Assembly (NCBI RefSeq): GCF_030272615.1
Contig: NC_081413.1
Span: forward strand, 557,653,136 to 557,717,135
DNA from: Cryptomeria japonica
Lineage: Eukaryota; Streptophyta; Pinopsida; Cupressales; Cupressaceae
Length of the DNA stretch: 64,000 nt
Direction of reading: 5' to 3'
Position numbers and translations under genes: made by a program. The notes beneath the pieces were generated by a model. It worked only from the letters and a program-made list of their open reading frames with translations, had not been told where the DNA came from and did not search any database. Positions 41,160 to 53,285 of the stretch are shown here, in pieces. Positions within the stretch are counted from its first letter, which is position 1. Each line of letters opens with the position of its first letter.

Positions 41160-42200
41160 ACAGGCATCCCCTGTCAGTTTGTACATACAATTCTATTGTG
41201 TTAGTTTAGGTGTGTCAGTTTTGTTGTGAGTCGAGCCTTTGTTTTGAGTCATTTTGCGAAACCAGAGATTTTGAGGTTCATTGCTTGGTACTTTGCAGTC
41301 CCAATCCCCACGTAGAGCCACTGTTGGCAGCACATATAAAAATTTCCATTCTATATGTCTCCTTGTTTGAGTTATGCTCACATCGGATCCGTTGGTCAAG
41401 TCATTTGTTTAAAATTCCTCATGTAATCCAGTCATTGCTATCTTGTTCAAGTTTCACTGCATTGAACTTGAACTTGAACCTTTTGGGTTCAAGGTTCAAA
41501 GTTCAACGGGCGTTGTATTAAAAGTTTTTCCTCCCGTGCGGTTTTAAGTCTTCCCTAGTTCTTGTTGGTGTTTTACATCGTTTGAACCTTGAACTTGAAC
41601 CTTTTTGGCTCAAGGTTCAAAGTTCAAGATTTGTCATGCTTATGATTTGTGTCATGATTGTTTCGCAAGGTTCAAAGTTTGATGTTTAGGCTTCTTGGAG
41701 ATCATGTGACTTGGCATGAGGTGGCGGTGTGGATTTTAAGATATGATAAATGACGACAGAGGAGAGGAATATTATTTCTTTAATGATTTGAAATCTGTTA
41801 TTTATAGAAAGTATGGTGTGAGGATTCATATTGTTAGATATGAAGTGACTTAGCATTTAAGGCATGCTTGAGCGCAATCATTTTAGAGTAAGGTCACACG
41901 AGTGAAGAGTAATGGGGATAGTTCATTGTAATCATGGGTAAGATTTTCCCAGCGTTTAAATTGAGTAGTTGTCATGTCGAGATTATCATTTTCTTTGGAT
42001 AAGTTTTAAGAAGAAGTTTTTAGAGCGGGAAGAAACAGACTGCGACACGGGTTTGCAGATGATAGAGGAAGGTATGTTCAACAACTTTCTCAATTGTTGC
42101 AGTTTGTTTTAGAAAAGATCTGGGTATTTTGCTAGTTGTTTGTTTCCCTTTTCCCTTTTCTTCTTTGCCTAGGTTAATTGGAGAAAATCACGAGCTAAAC
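41160..42200 (+). other. Spacer between integrase and extra open region, with inverted repeats
   Basis: No protein recognised. At 41461-41508 and 41584-41632 GAACTTGAACCTTTT is followed by GGNTCAAGGTTCAAAGTTCAA, so each stretch can fold on itself; a third partial copy lies at 41667. A T/C-rich stretch and TTTGCCTAG just before the next open region look like a splice acceptor, as expected if the downstream frame is expressed from a spliced RNA. Confidence 0.5.
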
Positions 42201-44359
42201 ATGAGGCCTACTCTGCCTAAGTTAGTGAGCTCATCTTCCCTTGTAAGTTCTTTACCAGAGCTGGATTTAGATGATTTCCTAGAAAGAGTACGGAACCTAG
42301 CCGCTGATCCTATGATGAGAGATATTGCACAGAGCGGATTATTGGAAGCAGCCGCATTTCCCACAGCTGCTCCTTGCCCTGAGTTGGTTTTAGAATGTAT
42401 GAATCGCTATGATAAGGGTAACAGATGCATAAGGAAAAATAATGGTGAGGTTTTGTTATCCATTGATAGACAAACAGTAATGGCCGCCATGGGTATCCCA
42501 CATCGGGAACCTTATGAAGATTGGACAATTGGAAAATTTTATGGAATTTTCTCTAAGAAAAAGCAGTATTACAGAACTGTCATCGCCCGAAATTGGCTTT
42601 TGAAGTTCCAAAAAGGAGGCTCAAGGCTGCCAAGACCCCTAACCCGTGAGCATTTGATTCTTGCAATCAAAGATTTGGTAATATTGTTGAGCATAGTTAA
42701 GGGAAATTCACACTCCTTTTATTGGGAGGACTGGATGTATTTCTTCATCTAGGTCACTCTAGACAAAAATCGGTTCATTGACTGGGGAACTGTTATTGCA
42801 GAAAGGCTACACGAGGGTTTGAGTAATTACTCAGGGATGTCAAATTTCTATATGTCTTCATACCTGTTATATATGCTTGCTTGTGTGAGGGAATGGTCTA
42901 GATTGTCCCATGTAAAATGGGTTCAAGGCATAAAAATTTATGAGTATCACCCCCATTCGACTTTAAAAGGACATGTTGATGATTATCTCCGCTGGAATGA
43001 TATTTTTGCTGGAGGTTGACCTTTGAATTACAAGATAACTTGCATAGGAGGATGTCCGCAGAAGTCGTTGAACTAGTTAACATCTATGGCAATTTATTTA
43101 CACAGTTTAATCACTTCACTTACCTAAGGGTTGGAGGTTTTAAAGGCGAACACTTTAGGCTACCCAGGTATGTTTCAGACTCCTATATTTTGATTAAAGT
43201 TTCCAGGTAGCTAGCCTATGTCAGAAAGGATTATGGTGAGGATTCTGACACAAGTGGAATTTTTCCCATCGATTTAGGCCATTACAGTTGTAGGTCCGTC
43301 TCTGATGCGCTAAATCTTGAGCTAGAATTTAAGAGATTTATTTTGAAAACCTTTGTGAAAAGGGATAACTTTGATAGTAAAGGTTTTATTTCTCAATATG
43401 TGAAGAAGATGGTGCCTGATCAACATGTGTCCCAGTTGGAGGATTATTGGGAGGGTTGCCTGAATGAATTTGAAGTAAGAAAAAGGAGTTGGTCCAGGTT
43501 AACCTTGAAACAGATTCATGACATGAAATTGCCAATGGATACTTCAGGTGTCACCACTAATAATGAAGATGTACTGGATTCAGAGTTTATGAAATGGGTA
43601 CATAATGAACCTCTCCCAGAGGTGGATTGGAGTAAAAAGATGGAAGATAGCATTCAGACACGCACCTTTAGCGTAATTCGCAGGACAGAAAATTGGCTTA
43701 GGAGTTGTCGATTTCATCCAACGAGAGCAACCAGTTCAAGAAACAAAAGTAGGAAGAGGAAGACCACAAGCAAAACTTTTGTTTTAACTAACATCCCTAT
43801 TTTTGTTGCAGGAAAAAGGCAAACAAAGATTAAAGAAGAGAAACTTGAAACCTAGGCTAAACTTTCTATTGGTGGTCAGGTTACCAGGTCGAGGTCCAAG
43901 AAGAGTTTTTAGTTGCCGGCTCCCCATCTCATTCTTGATTTGGACAAAGAGGAGGTACTGTGCGATATGGCATCCCTTGTTTCTGACAGAGACAAGGTTT
44001 CAACTGGCGTAGATGCTACTTTCCAAGACTTAGGGATGCTTGATATCCAGTCTCATGCAGACAGTGCCACACTACTACTTTCAGAAGGATCTCCCCCCAT
44101 GCCATCTAAGGAACTGACTCTGGCACCTAAGTGGTTAAGTGACTCAATTACAAGGAAAAGAAATGTGGTTCCTATTTCGGTATCAATGGAGGATGCTGTG
44201 AGTAAATGTCTGGGAAAATCCACGAAGCCTAAAAGGCTAAAAATGGAGGCTATGATTGGTTTTGACGAAAGCACAAAGCATTGGACTGCAGACATTGCCA
44301 AATCCACATCTAATAAAGATGTTGTTACTGCTTCAGAAGCAGATTATGCCATTGAATGA
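42201..44359 (+). pseudogene. Extra open region of the gypsy element, unknown function
   Basis: About 720 codons, starting at ATG 42201 in the frame kept to 43019, then after a frame change near 43017 to the TGA at 44357. In-frame stops at 42750, 43208, 43853 and 43910 are all TAG. I do not recognise the protein. Visible features: a Leu/Ser-rich start with LDLDDFLERVRNLAADP, a YDKGNRCIRKNNGEVLLSID stretch at about 42405, a Tyr/Leu-rich hydrophobic patch (FYMSSYLLYMLA) near 42860, a Lys/Arg-rich stretch at 43740-43860 and an acidic end. No zinc knuckle, signal peptide or protease. The YD-x-x-x-RCIR-x-x-x-G motif recurs in the minus-strand open region at 58.3 kb. Its place after integrase suggests an accessory retroelement protein; that is inference. 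Confidence 0.65.
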
Positions 44360-44383
44360 GTTGATTTGGGGGTTAGAACCAGA

Positions 44384-44665
44384 CACTAACACATTTGGAC
44401 TAGATTTTCGACTGAGGTTTCTGACGGAGAAGGTATATTGTGGCCAAATTTGATTTTTTTTGAAAAAATGCCCGCATTCGTTGTAATTCTGATGGAAATT
44501 TCCCTTTTGGTTTCGACGAAAAAGGCATTAGCAATTAGAATTTTCTTTTTTTCAAAAAATTGCTCGAGTTCATCGTAATTCCGACAACAGTAGCCATTAC
44601 AAAATAAAAAAAGAGGCGGGGAATTCATTTGTGAATTGCAATCTCGCGTAGGCATCCGTGGCAAA
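44384..44665 (+). repeat. CACTA-2 left terminus and subterminal region
   Basis: CACTA terminal repeat followed by TCTGACGGAGAAGG, TTCGTTGTAATTCTGATGG and TTCCGACAACAG words, aligned with 9082-9380 of CACTA-1. Confidence 0.8.
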
Positions 44666-44794
44666 TTCAACCCCCAAGAACATCAAACCCGCGTTGAAGG
44701 CAATCCCACGCAGGAGGTAGATTCAAATTGCCCTAGTTTTTGATTTCATGTTGCAAAAAATATACATGTAGTGGTTAATTGTCCTAGTTTAATC

Positions 44795-45583
44795 TCATAA
44801 AACCATAGAACTGTGATTGAGGAGTGAGCGTTCAATTTTGTAGTAGCAATCCCTTCCTCCCGTATACACGTGTGTCGATTGTTCACATGAGATCACATTT
44901 CTTTGCGGCATCATATCAAATAATTCACGACCCTTGTCCATGTTTCCACATTTTGCATTCATGTCAAGCAGGGCATTTGCAAGTACAACACCTAACAAAA
45001 TTCCTCTATACGTTATGCTTTGATGGATGTCCATACCCTGTTCCAAAGCTCCCATTTTTGCACAGGCAGGGAGGATGCTAGCAAAGGTTATGGAATTTGG
45101 CTTTATGCCTTCCAATTTCATTTGCTTGAAAGTGTCTGAAGCCTTTTCGACAAATCCATTTTGTGCATATCCAACAATCGTTGCAGTCCACGAGACAACA
45201 TTTCTTTCAGGCATTCTATCAAATAGTTCACATGCCTTGTCTATGCTTCCACATTTTGCATACATGTCTACCAGGGTAGTTATAACTACAACATCTGACA
45301 AAATTTCTCTATCCTTTATGCTTCGATGAATGTGCATACCCTGTTCCAAATCTCCCATTTTGGCACAGGCAGGGAGGATAGTAGCAATGGTCGTGGAATT
45401 TGGCTTTACACCTGCCGATTGCATTTGCTTGAAAGTTTCTAAAGCCTTCTCAACAAATCCATTTTGTGTAGTTGCAAATACATCTGACAAAATTCCTCTA
45501 TCTTTTATGCTTTGATGGATGTCCATACCTTGTTCCAAAGCTCCCATTTTGGCACAGGTTGGGAGTATGCTAGCAAACGTAAC
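44795..45583 (-). pseudogene. PPR protein fragment carried by CACTA-2
   Basis: Pentatricopeptide repeat proteins bind organellar RNA. An uninterrupted minus-strand frame of 250 codons (extendable upstream to about 45583) reads as PLS-type PPR repeats: two full LVDMYAKCGS...FDRMPERNVVSWTA and FKQM-x-x-x-GIKPNSITFASIL-type units and parts of three more. An internal in-frame loss joins ILSDVF to TTQNGF, removing about 45 residues of a repeat. Homology stops at NVISC near 44870; the rest to 44795 is read-through. No organelle-targeting start, no E/DYW end, and no ATG with a plausible leader, so it is a fragment. It begins only about 200 bases inside the transposon subterminal repeats, suggesting capture by CACTA-2. 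Confidence 0.85.
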
Positions 45584-47178
45584 TAAAGAAATGCAATGAT
45601 CAGCTCCAAAGACATCAAACCACTACTAGCAAACCCAAGAGTCTAAAATATGATAGGGAATAGTGTGAGTTGTCCTGAAATAAAATATTTTATTTTCAAT
45701 TTCAACTGAAACATAATTACTCGGCCATTTAATGTTATTAATAAGTGTTTAAATTATGAAAGAGATAAATGGTTGGCCACAAGTACATGAGTTAGTAAAT
45801 GCACACAAATAAGTGAATTTGATATTCAAAACTATCTACAATGAATTCAATTCTTGTCCATTAGTCATTTATGTTTGCAATAAGCATCTTTCTTTGTTTT
45901 TCTCAATCTTTAATCATAGTTATGTGCATATTTCACATTCTATAATTAGGATATCAATTGCTATGGCTGAACACTAGCATGATGTTTGTGTTGTGGTATA
46001 GATGCATGGAAACATAATTCTGGGATTGTTATATTATAGAGATCATAAATCTAGATATCGCATATTAGTTCTAGCTCTTCTTGGATTGAGTCTAAAGTTG
46101 ACATACAGTCATAAAGCCATTATTAGCAGATCTATCCATTTCTAGTAAAGACAATTGAGAAAGTCATTTTGATATTGAGAGTTTCTTATCTTTTTACCTA
46201 TTGATCATTATTAAGCCATAATATTTAGGTCTATTTATCTCTCTTGCAAAACCTTTGTAAGTGTCCTCGATTGCCCCTACTACTCACTCTTCAATTCAAA
46301 AAAATGGAGTTCTAAAGATTTGTTGCACAAGATGGTGTTGAACGTATCAACAAGGCTAGCATGGAAGGCATGTTCAAGCTTCCACTTGTACAACTTACAA
46401 CAAATGATTTGTTGATAGAATAAATTCTTGAAATAGGGATACAATCAAAAGACAAGTAAGTACATACAAACCTCCTCAATTGAAAGTAAAATCTGTGTAT
46501 AAAAAGAGTACATTGAATCCCAATCCATAAACACAATAGAGATACCAATGGAGACTTAATTGGATGTAGCATGTCGTACCAAAGTTGTTAGAGTATGCTA
46601 AGATAGTACATAATGTTTCCTAAAGCCACATTAGTATTTTACCCAGATAATTATCTACCAAAACTAACTATAGTAATCCTTTTGAGGATTCATTTCATGG
46701 TGCTAGATCTTCATTTAGTTCCACTTCTTGTTGGAGAAAAGAACAATTATTTCTTGAGGTAGATGAATATGACATCAACAAAGGACAAGACCCTTTCTAG
46801 AATATAACAAATTCTACTCCAACAAAAGATCATGGGGGTTTCACTAGAGATATTGAATAAGAGATAGACTTCTACTGCTGCATTAAAAGCATTGGCATGC
46901 TCTTCATTTATTGATGTAAACTCTCTGTGACGCCACCACAACCAACAAAGGTGTAAAAAGTTGTTTGCAATGCATGGATTTTTAGGATTGTCCTTTGAGA
47001 AAACATAATTAAAGTATGGAAGCAGGATCTGCCAGCTCCTGAGGGAATCTTGATGAAAAATAACTATAAAATATTTGGGCAAGCTTATATGCAAAATAAG
47101 CAAACTAGAAATCTAAATTCAATAAGATGCTCTGTTTAATGATGATAATTTCTATTTTCTTTCCTGTGAAGAAAGACC
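45584..47178. other. CACTA-2 interior, nothing recognised
   Basis: AT-rich with short open frames. A plus-strand stretch near 46320-46420 reads RFVAQDGVERINKASMEG and continues with stops; I do not recognise it. It has no counterpart in CACTA-1. Confidence 0.4.
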
Positions 47179-50100
47179 ATGTCAGAAAATATCAACGAAC
47201 AACAAAATAAGGAGACAATTGCTAGATTGTGGTCTAACTTTAAAAGAAAAGGTGATGGAAAATGTTACTGTTTGTGCAAAATTTGTAAGGGGTTAAAGGC
47301 TAGAAGACTTCTAATCAAAATAGCAAAGAAACATTGTAGGCTGCATGGTCACATTGAAGGTGGACATGATTATCATCCATTGGTAATTTTTTAATTATAT
47401 CGTGGCGACAATTTATATACATAATAAATCACGTGATGATGAGATCATGATCACGGTTTATTTGTTCCTATCAATTTTATATAGGTCGAGCACCTCGGAG
47501 CACATGGTATGGATCAACACAACCCTGAGAATATGGTTTTCAAAGTGGATGAACATGGAGGTGTGAATATCGAAGCTAAAGATAATGATCCCATGGAAGA
47601 TGACGATCATGAGCCAGAAAACACAATTGAAGATGATGGTACAAATACATTGATCCATGACTCATTTAGTACTCGTGCAGCTGATCATGATGATGAAGAT
47701 GACCTTGATGTTGTTCATGATGTCCCTCTACTTGAGAAGGCATCTGAGGCCCTTTACGAAGGCTCGTAGGCAACTCTTCTCTCCGATGTATTGTTGTTGG
47801 TGAACTTGAAGGTTATGGATGGTTTATCCAACATAACAATGTCACGTATGTTAAGGTATGTCATATATGTCATAATAAGCTGTGAATCATGTTGTACCAT
47901 TAATATTCTTTATTATAACAAATTATATTTTTTCACTGTAGATTGATAGGTGAGTTTTTGTTACCACCATCAAATATTCTACCTCGCTCATACCAAGAAT
48001 TATCTGTCATTATGAAAGATATTGGAATGGAGTATCAAGAAATAGATGCTTGTCCCAATGATCATATTATATATCACAAACAACATGAATTTCAAACTCA
48101 ATGCCCTGAATGTCATATCAGTAGATATCAAACAGATCAAATAACAAAAAGGTTTCCTCGCAAGGTTCTTCGCTATATTCCCATTATTCCACGAATGCAA
48201 TGATTATTCAAGTGCAGTAACTTGGCACAATTTATGGATTACCATGCACGCAATAGAAGTCGAGATGACATTATTCGAATGCCTGCAGATGGTTCAGCAT
48301 TTATGGACATAGAGGAAAAGTGGCCACACTTTAAAGAAGAACCTCGTAATCTCAGGCTTTCATTGGCAGCGGATGGTGTCAATCCATTTGGAGAGATGAG
48401 ATCTGTTTACTCAGTGTGGCCTGTTTTTGTTATCAACAATAACATTCATCCATGGATGTCAATAAAGAGGGAGCACATAATGTTGGCAATGATTGTTCTA
48501 GGTATTTTATCATTTAAATATAGTCGTCTAAATTTAATTATAAATATTGCAGTAAAATGGTCATAATAATTATGTAATGTTTTTGTTCATTTGATTAGGT
48601 AAGTACCAAGTTAAAGATATGAATGTATATATCAAGCCTCTTATCGAAGAGTTGCTGGAGTTATGGAATGGTGTCACTATGTATGTTGTCTCTAGACCAA
48701 AAGGACAAAGACAATTTCAATTCCATGCGATGCTTCTATGGACAATACAGGATGCCCTGTGGCTAACACATTTTTGTGGTATGTTATAGTGTTTAAGTTG
48801 TGCATGAACATTATAATTAAAAAAATTATCATATTTAATCCAATTATACATTATCTTGTAGGTCTTCAAACAAAGGGAAAAATTGCATGTCCTGTTTGTG
48901 GTCCAAAGATGAAATCTCATCATTCAAAAAGTTTAGGAAAGCAGGTGTTTGATGAGTATAGGCACTTTCTCCACAAAAATCATAAGTATCGAAATACTTA
49001 AAAACATCTTTTCAATGGGAAAGAAGAGAATACATCAAAGCCACAAAGAATGACACCTCACCTGTGGAAGTTGGAATATAATAGAATTAATCGTCAAGGT
49101 AATGCCATTCCATCTATTGGTTTGTCATTAAACATATTTTCTATTTTCTTTTGTTTACTGATGATGTGATTGATGATCATGAAGGTCATGAAGGCATAAA
49201 TGACCACCTTCCTAAGGGAATAAAAATTTATCCCCGACAATTTAGTAGGTTGCCCTACTACGAGCAGTTACAAATTGTTCATTTGTTTGATAGTATGCAT
49301 ATTGGAAAGAATATAACAGAGACAATATGGAAAATATTGGATGGAAGGCATGACAAAGAAAAAATTGTCAAAGTGACATTCAGGATTCCAATCATGCAAT
49401 GATAAATGTCATTCAATCAAATAGCCATGGAGACCATATTAATATAAGTGAGCTTCCTTGGTTATTAACGGACCAACAAAGAAATGCTATAAAAGAAGTC
49501 ATATGAAAAATTCGATTTCCCACATGATTTGCTGTGAACATAAACAATCTCATATCAAAGAAAAGTGAATTTGGGCCAGGGATGAAAACACATGATTGGC
49601 ATACCTTCATTAAGGTAATTCATGTTCTTGTGTTTTTAGTATGTATTTAAGTACTACGTGTACGTGTACTTTTCATTATGTTACAAAAAAATGTAAAGAT
49701 AATTTTATAACTATTGCAGTACGTTCTACCTCTATCTCTCCTAGACGACTTCGACAATAATGTCAAGCAAGTCATATATGATCTTGGAAAATACATGAGG
49801 TAAGTAGTGATATTTGTTTAGTTTGTTGTATAGATATTATATTTGCAATTTGTTTTACTTGTTATGTAATATATTTTTTTGCATCTTGAATACCTTGTAG
49901 GTGGTTGTCATGTAAAGAAATCCATAAAGACGATATAAAATATTGGAAGAGAAAAATTCCTCATTTAATGTGTGAAATGCAAAAGTGTCTACCTCCAGCT
50001 TTTTTCAATGCACAAGAACACTACCTCATACACCAAGTTGAGGAGATTGAATTGTGTGGACCTGTACACACTAGGTCAATGTGGATGGTTGAGAGGCACT

Positions 50101-51220
50101 TGAAATTTTTGAACGCTTTGGTTTGACAAAGAGCACATCCTAAGGGTTCTATGGTGGAGGGATATATGGTATACCAGACTATGGTGTACATTTTTTAATA
50201 TCTTCCTAAGTTTGTAGCAAAGATCCACGTGGATCACATTTGGGATCCCAACACCATTAACAAATTCGAAGGGGAGTACTTGACGGGGAAAGGTAGATTG
50301 AGGAAAGTGAGAGGTAATTATAAGATGTTATTGTATTTAATTAATTATTAATCTTCAAAATAAATCGGTTTTAAGACATCTATTTATTTTTTGTATAGTT
50401 GGTCAAGAGTGGGATGCACTACATTTGTATATTGCAAACAATCTTGATTGGATGATGGTATGGATTGAACGTTGTCAACATTCTGGATGCACATTAACAT
50501 GGGAAGGTGTGGCTACATTGGTTAAAGAAGCACATCGTAATGGAGATTCCAATGTTATGCAAAGGGAAATTGATTTAGCATATGGTTTAAGAGATAAATA
50601 TGTACGTATAAATTTATTAATCACCCATATGTTTATCAACTCACAATGCAATAAATTTTACATGTTTGACATATCGCAAGTCAAACACCACAACGCTATG
50701 TGTTGCAATGGTCATAAATTTTGTATAAAAAAGTTGGATGACACGAAGAAAACTTGTGATTCTAGCATCATTGCAGTCTTTGAGGTGACAAATATTTCAT
50801 TGAGAAATGACATTCATCCTCAACATTCTCAAAATCGATACTATGGCATTTTGGATGATATACTTGAGTGTGACTTTAATTCCTTCAAATTAGTTTTGTT
50901 CATCATCAAATGGTATAGGCTACGATTGAATAAAAATGATCCTGATAGAACTGTTATTGAACATGATAATGGTTTTATAATGCTAAATACAAGGTCATTT
51001 GAACCAGTTGGGGATGAGCCCTATGTTCTTCCAAGCCAATGTGAGCAAGTATTTTACTCAGAGGTTCCACATAAACTGGGTTGGTCATTTGTTGTTAGAC
51101 ATGATCCAAGAGGAAGGCCAATAAAGTATAATGTGATGGAAGAAGAAGATACCGAAGAAGTAGAAGATGAAGTGGATGATGATCACGATCAACAATTTCT
51201 CAATGACGATGAAGAAGACG

Positions 51221-51264
<44 letters not shown>

Positions 51265-51270
51265 TGGTGA
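47179..51270 (+). pseudogene. CACTA-2 transposase (TNP2-DUF4218-DUF4216), nearly complete but broken
   Basis: This is the TnpD-type transposase with its N-terminal part. The exon starting at ATG 47179 (MSENINEQQNKETIARLW) ends KHCRLHGHIEGGHDYHPL at a GTAATT donor; the next begins after TATATAG at about 47485. Then come ASEALYEGS followed by a stop at 47767, LRSYQELS-type sequence with C-x-x-C (QTQCPECHISRY), TNP2 core FMDIEEKWPHFKEEPRNLRL and NPFGEM (48300-48400), CPVCGPKM (48890), LFDSMHIGKN (49286), DUF4218 with FFNAQEHYLIHQVEE (50010) and DUF4216 with FEPVGDEPYVLPSQCE (51000), ending in a poly-Asp tail and TGA. Stops include 47767, 48201, 48998, 49402 and 50126. The DUF4216 part alone is an open frame of 281 codons. 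Compared with CACTA-1 it keeps the N-terminus and has fewer lesions. Confidence 0.87.
51231..51262 (+). repeat. (GAT)n microsatellite, poly-Asp tail
   Basis: An uninterrupted GAT run encoding the Asp tail of the transposase; a longer, impure run is at the same place in CACTA-1. The run joins directly to sequence that in CACTA-1 lies about 340 bases further on, so slippage or deletion at the repeat shortened it. Confidence 0.9.
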
Positions 51271-51689
51271 TTTATGATACATATGTGATGGATTACATGT
51301 TTATGATGACACATGATATGTGATGCTCAATTACGTATATGATGACACATCATGTAATGCTTCTAATGCTTATGATATGTATGTATTTATTGTTTATCAA
51401 CTTACAAATGTAGTAATGCTTGTGATGCTCAGTTGATGGTGTTGATTTTAGGTATAGTCCCTGTGTGATGTTGTCACCCTTGGTGGGAACAAGCCATTGA
51501 CTACAGACATCGTCAACCATTTAGTTGAGGATCCTGCATAGTCTACATAAAGTAAAGGTAAGGAATTAAAAAATTTACAATGATTTTGATGACAACATCT
51601 TTTTATTATTTAATACTCTTTTTGTCTACAAAGTTCATGTTGTGTACTATGTAATTTCGCTAACGTTTTTAATACTTTTTCTTTGTCAC

Positions 51690-53285
51690 AGGCTGACATG
51701 GATCCTTCACATATCGCAAACAGAGATGTAGCTTGCGATACTTCTATCAAGAAGGTAAACCTCATTGTAATTGTACAAATTAGATAGAAGCAAACTGTTA
51801 CATTATTATGTTCTTTTTTTTAGTGATTTATACTAATTTTGTAATTGTTAATGATATTCTTGACACAGAGGGATGTTCGAGGAAAGGGAACGGGAGTTGC
51901 AGTACTTGAGCACCTTTCTATGGATTCTTGACCCATTTGGAGAGGAACCTAAAGTACGAGCGTCCCCCCATGATTCCAGAGAGGGAGTGGAAGGACCTGA
52001 TTTTGGATGCTAAGGAGAGAATTGAAAGGAAAAAAGGAAATACACCACTAGACGCCAAAAGAAGGTATGAGATACTATTAAGAATGTAATTATGTACTAA
52101 TTAATTACTCTTTATATTTATATAATCTAACATATTTCAAACTTTTTATAGACTGAGTGACACATCAAAGGCAACCAAGGCAGGGCAAGAAAAGCATGGG
52201 CAACACAAACTCAACTCTAGTGGTTACATGAAACTTGTTGCACGAATTGTAAGTATCTCATGTAAATGAAATATTGCATCAAAATATTAATAAATTGCAA
52301 ACGTTTTTTTTATCAAACAATGCAAGCAAAATTCACGGTACCAAGAAAAAATGCAGGGCTCTAAATTCAATAGAGCGCCCACAGAAGATGACAATAGAAT
52401 TGTCTACCAGCAAGGCTATTCAGTCGTGGCTGATCGGCTACAAGAATTGAGTGGGCATACACAACATTTGAGTGCATCTGTCACACGGGTAAATATGGTA
52501 AATGGAAGTTGTTTCAAATTGAATACTTTACCAATAATCTAATTGATGTTGAGTTCCAACATAAAGTGACTATATTTGTTTTAAATAAGCAGACAATGAT
52601 AACAATGTGCATGTCATTGGAATGCAACATGCTAATTGTGAAACACCACCTGCACATGAAGGTCTAAATGTGCATCCCAGTAGTGGAGGTATTTATTTGC
52701 TATTCAAATTTATTTATTTAGCTATTAATACAAGTATATATATCTTAATTTGTAATTAGAGTATTAATTAATGCAAGCTTTTTTGTTAATATTTTAGAGC
52801 ATGTAGTCGATAGTGAGCAAGTGGAGCATGATCTGGGTACACAACCTCAAGAACGTGATGTTCCCCACTTAGGTAAAGAGGACCACCATTATTGATTTAA
52901 ACAAATATAATTGCAATTGGTGTTCAACATTAATGTAATCTTTAGTATTTCAACTCCAGATGATCTAGAGGGTGTTGAACATGTTGAGGTTGAGGCTACA
53001 CAAAATGACGTGGCCCCATCAGGTAAAGAGCACAACAATTATGTTCTCTAAATTAATGAAATACTTGTAACAATAATAATTTTTTTTTTTGAATTTAACC
53101 CATTTATTTGTTATTGCAGAGGACCCCCCTTTGCTTCAGTGTCCTCGTCCTCAATATAGGACTAGGCATACATTGAGATCACGAGTAGTTGGCGAACATC
53201 TGCAAAGGGGGAAAATGATGAAGAAATCGATGTTCCACTTAGTCTTTTCATAGCTTCAAAGAAAAAGAAAAAAAAGAAAGAAATG
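51690..53285 (+). pseudogene. CACTA-2 TnpA-like gene (Transposase_24), internally deleted
   Basis: Same gene as at 20.4-23.4 kb in CACTA-1. Present are the first exon (ADMDPSHIANRDVACDT, 51692), the core from HLERNLKYERPPM and EREWKDLILDAKERIERK (51935-52070), the exon SDTSKATKAGQEKHGQHKLN (52155-52240), the YQQGYSVVADRLQEL segment (52400) and the Lys-rich end. About 1.3 kb present in CACTA-1 (20670-22010), including the beginning of the conserved core, is missing, and the junction near 51920 fuses unrelated exons. The SET region upstream is also missing. Confidence 0.75.

Larger units (their letters stand above)
38925..44383 (+). mobile_element. Truncated Ty3/gypsy retrotransposon with an extra open region
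   Basis: The coding part runs from the end of reverse transcriptase through RNase H and integrase (38934-41159) to an extra open region downstream (42201-44359), all on the plus strand. Gag, protease, most of RT and the left LTR are missing; homology starts abruptly at about 38934. On the right the element is cut at 44384 by CACTA-2. No LTR was recognised. The order pol, then an additional frame, recalls plant lineages such as Athila that carry an env-like frame after integrase, but the extra protein here is not recognisably env. Confidence 0.8.
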
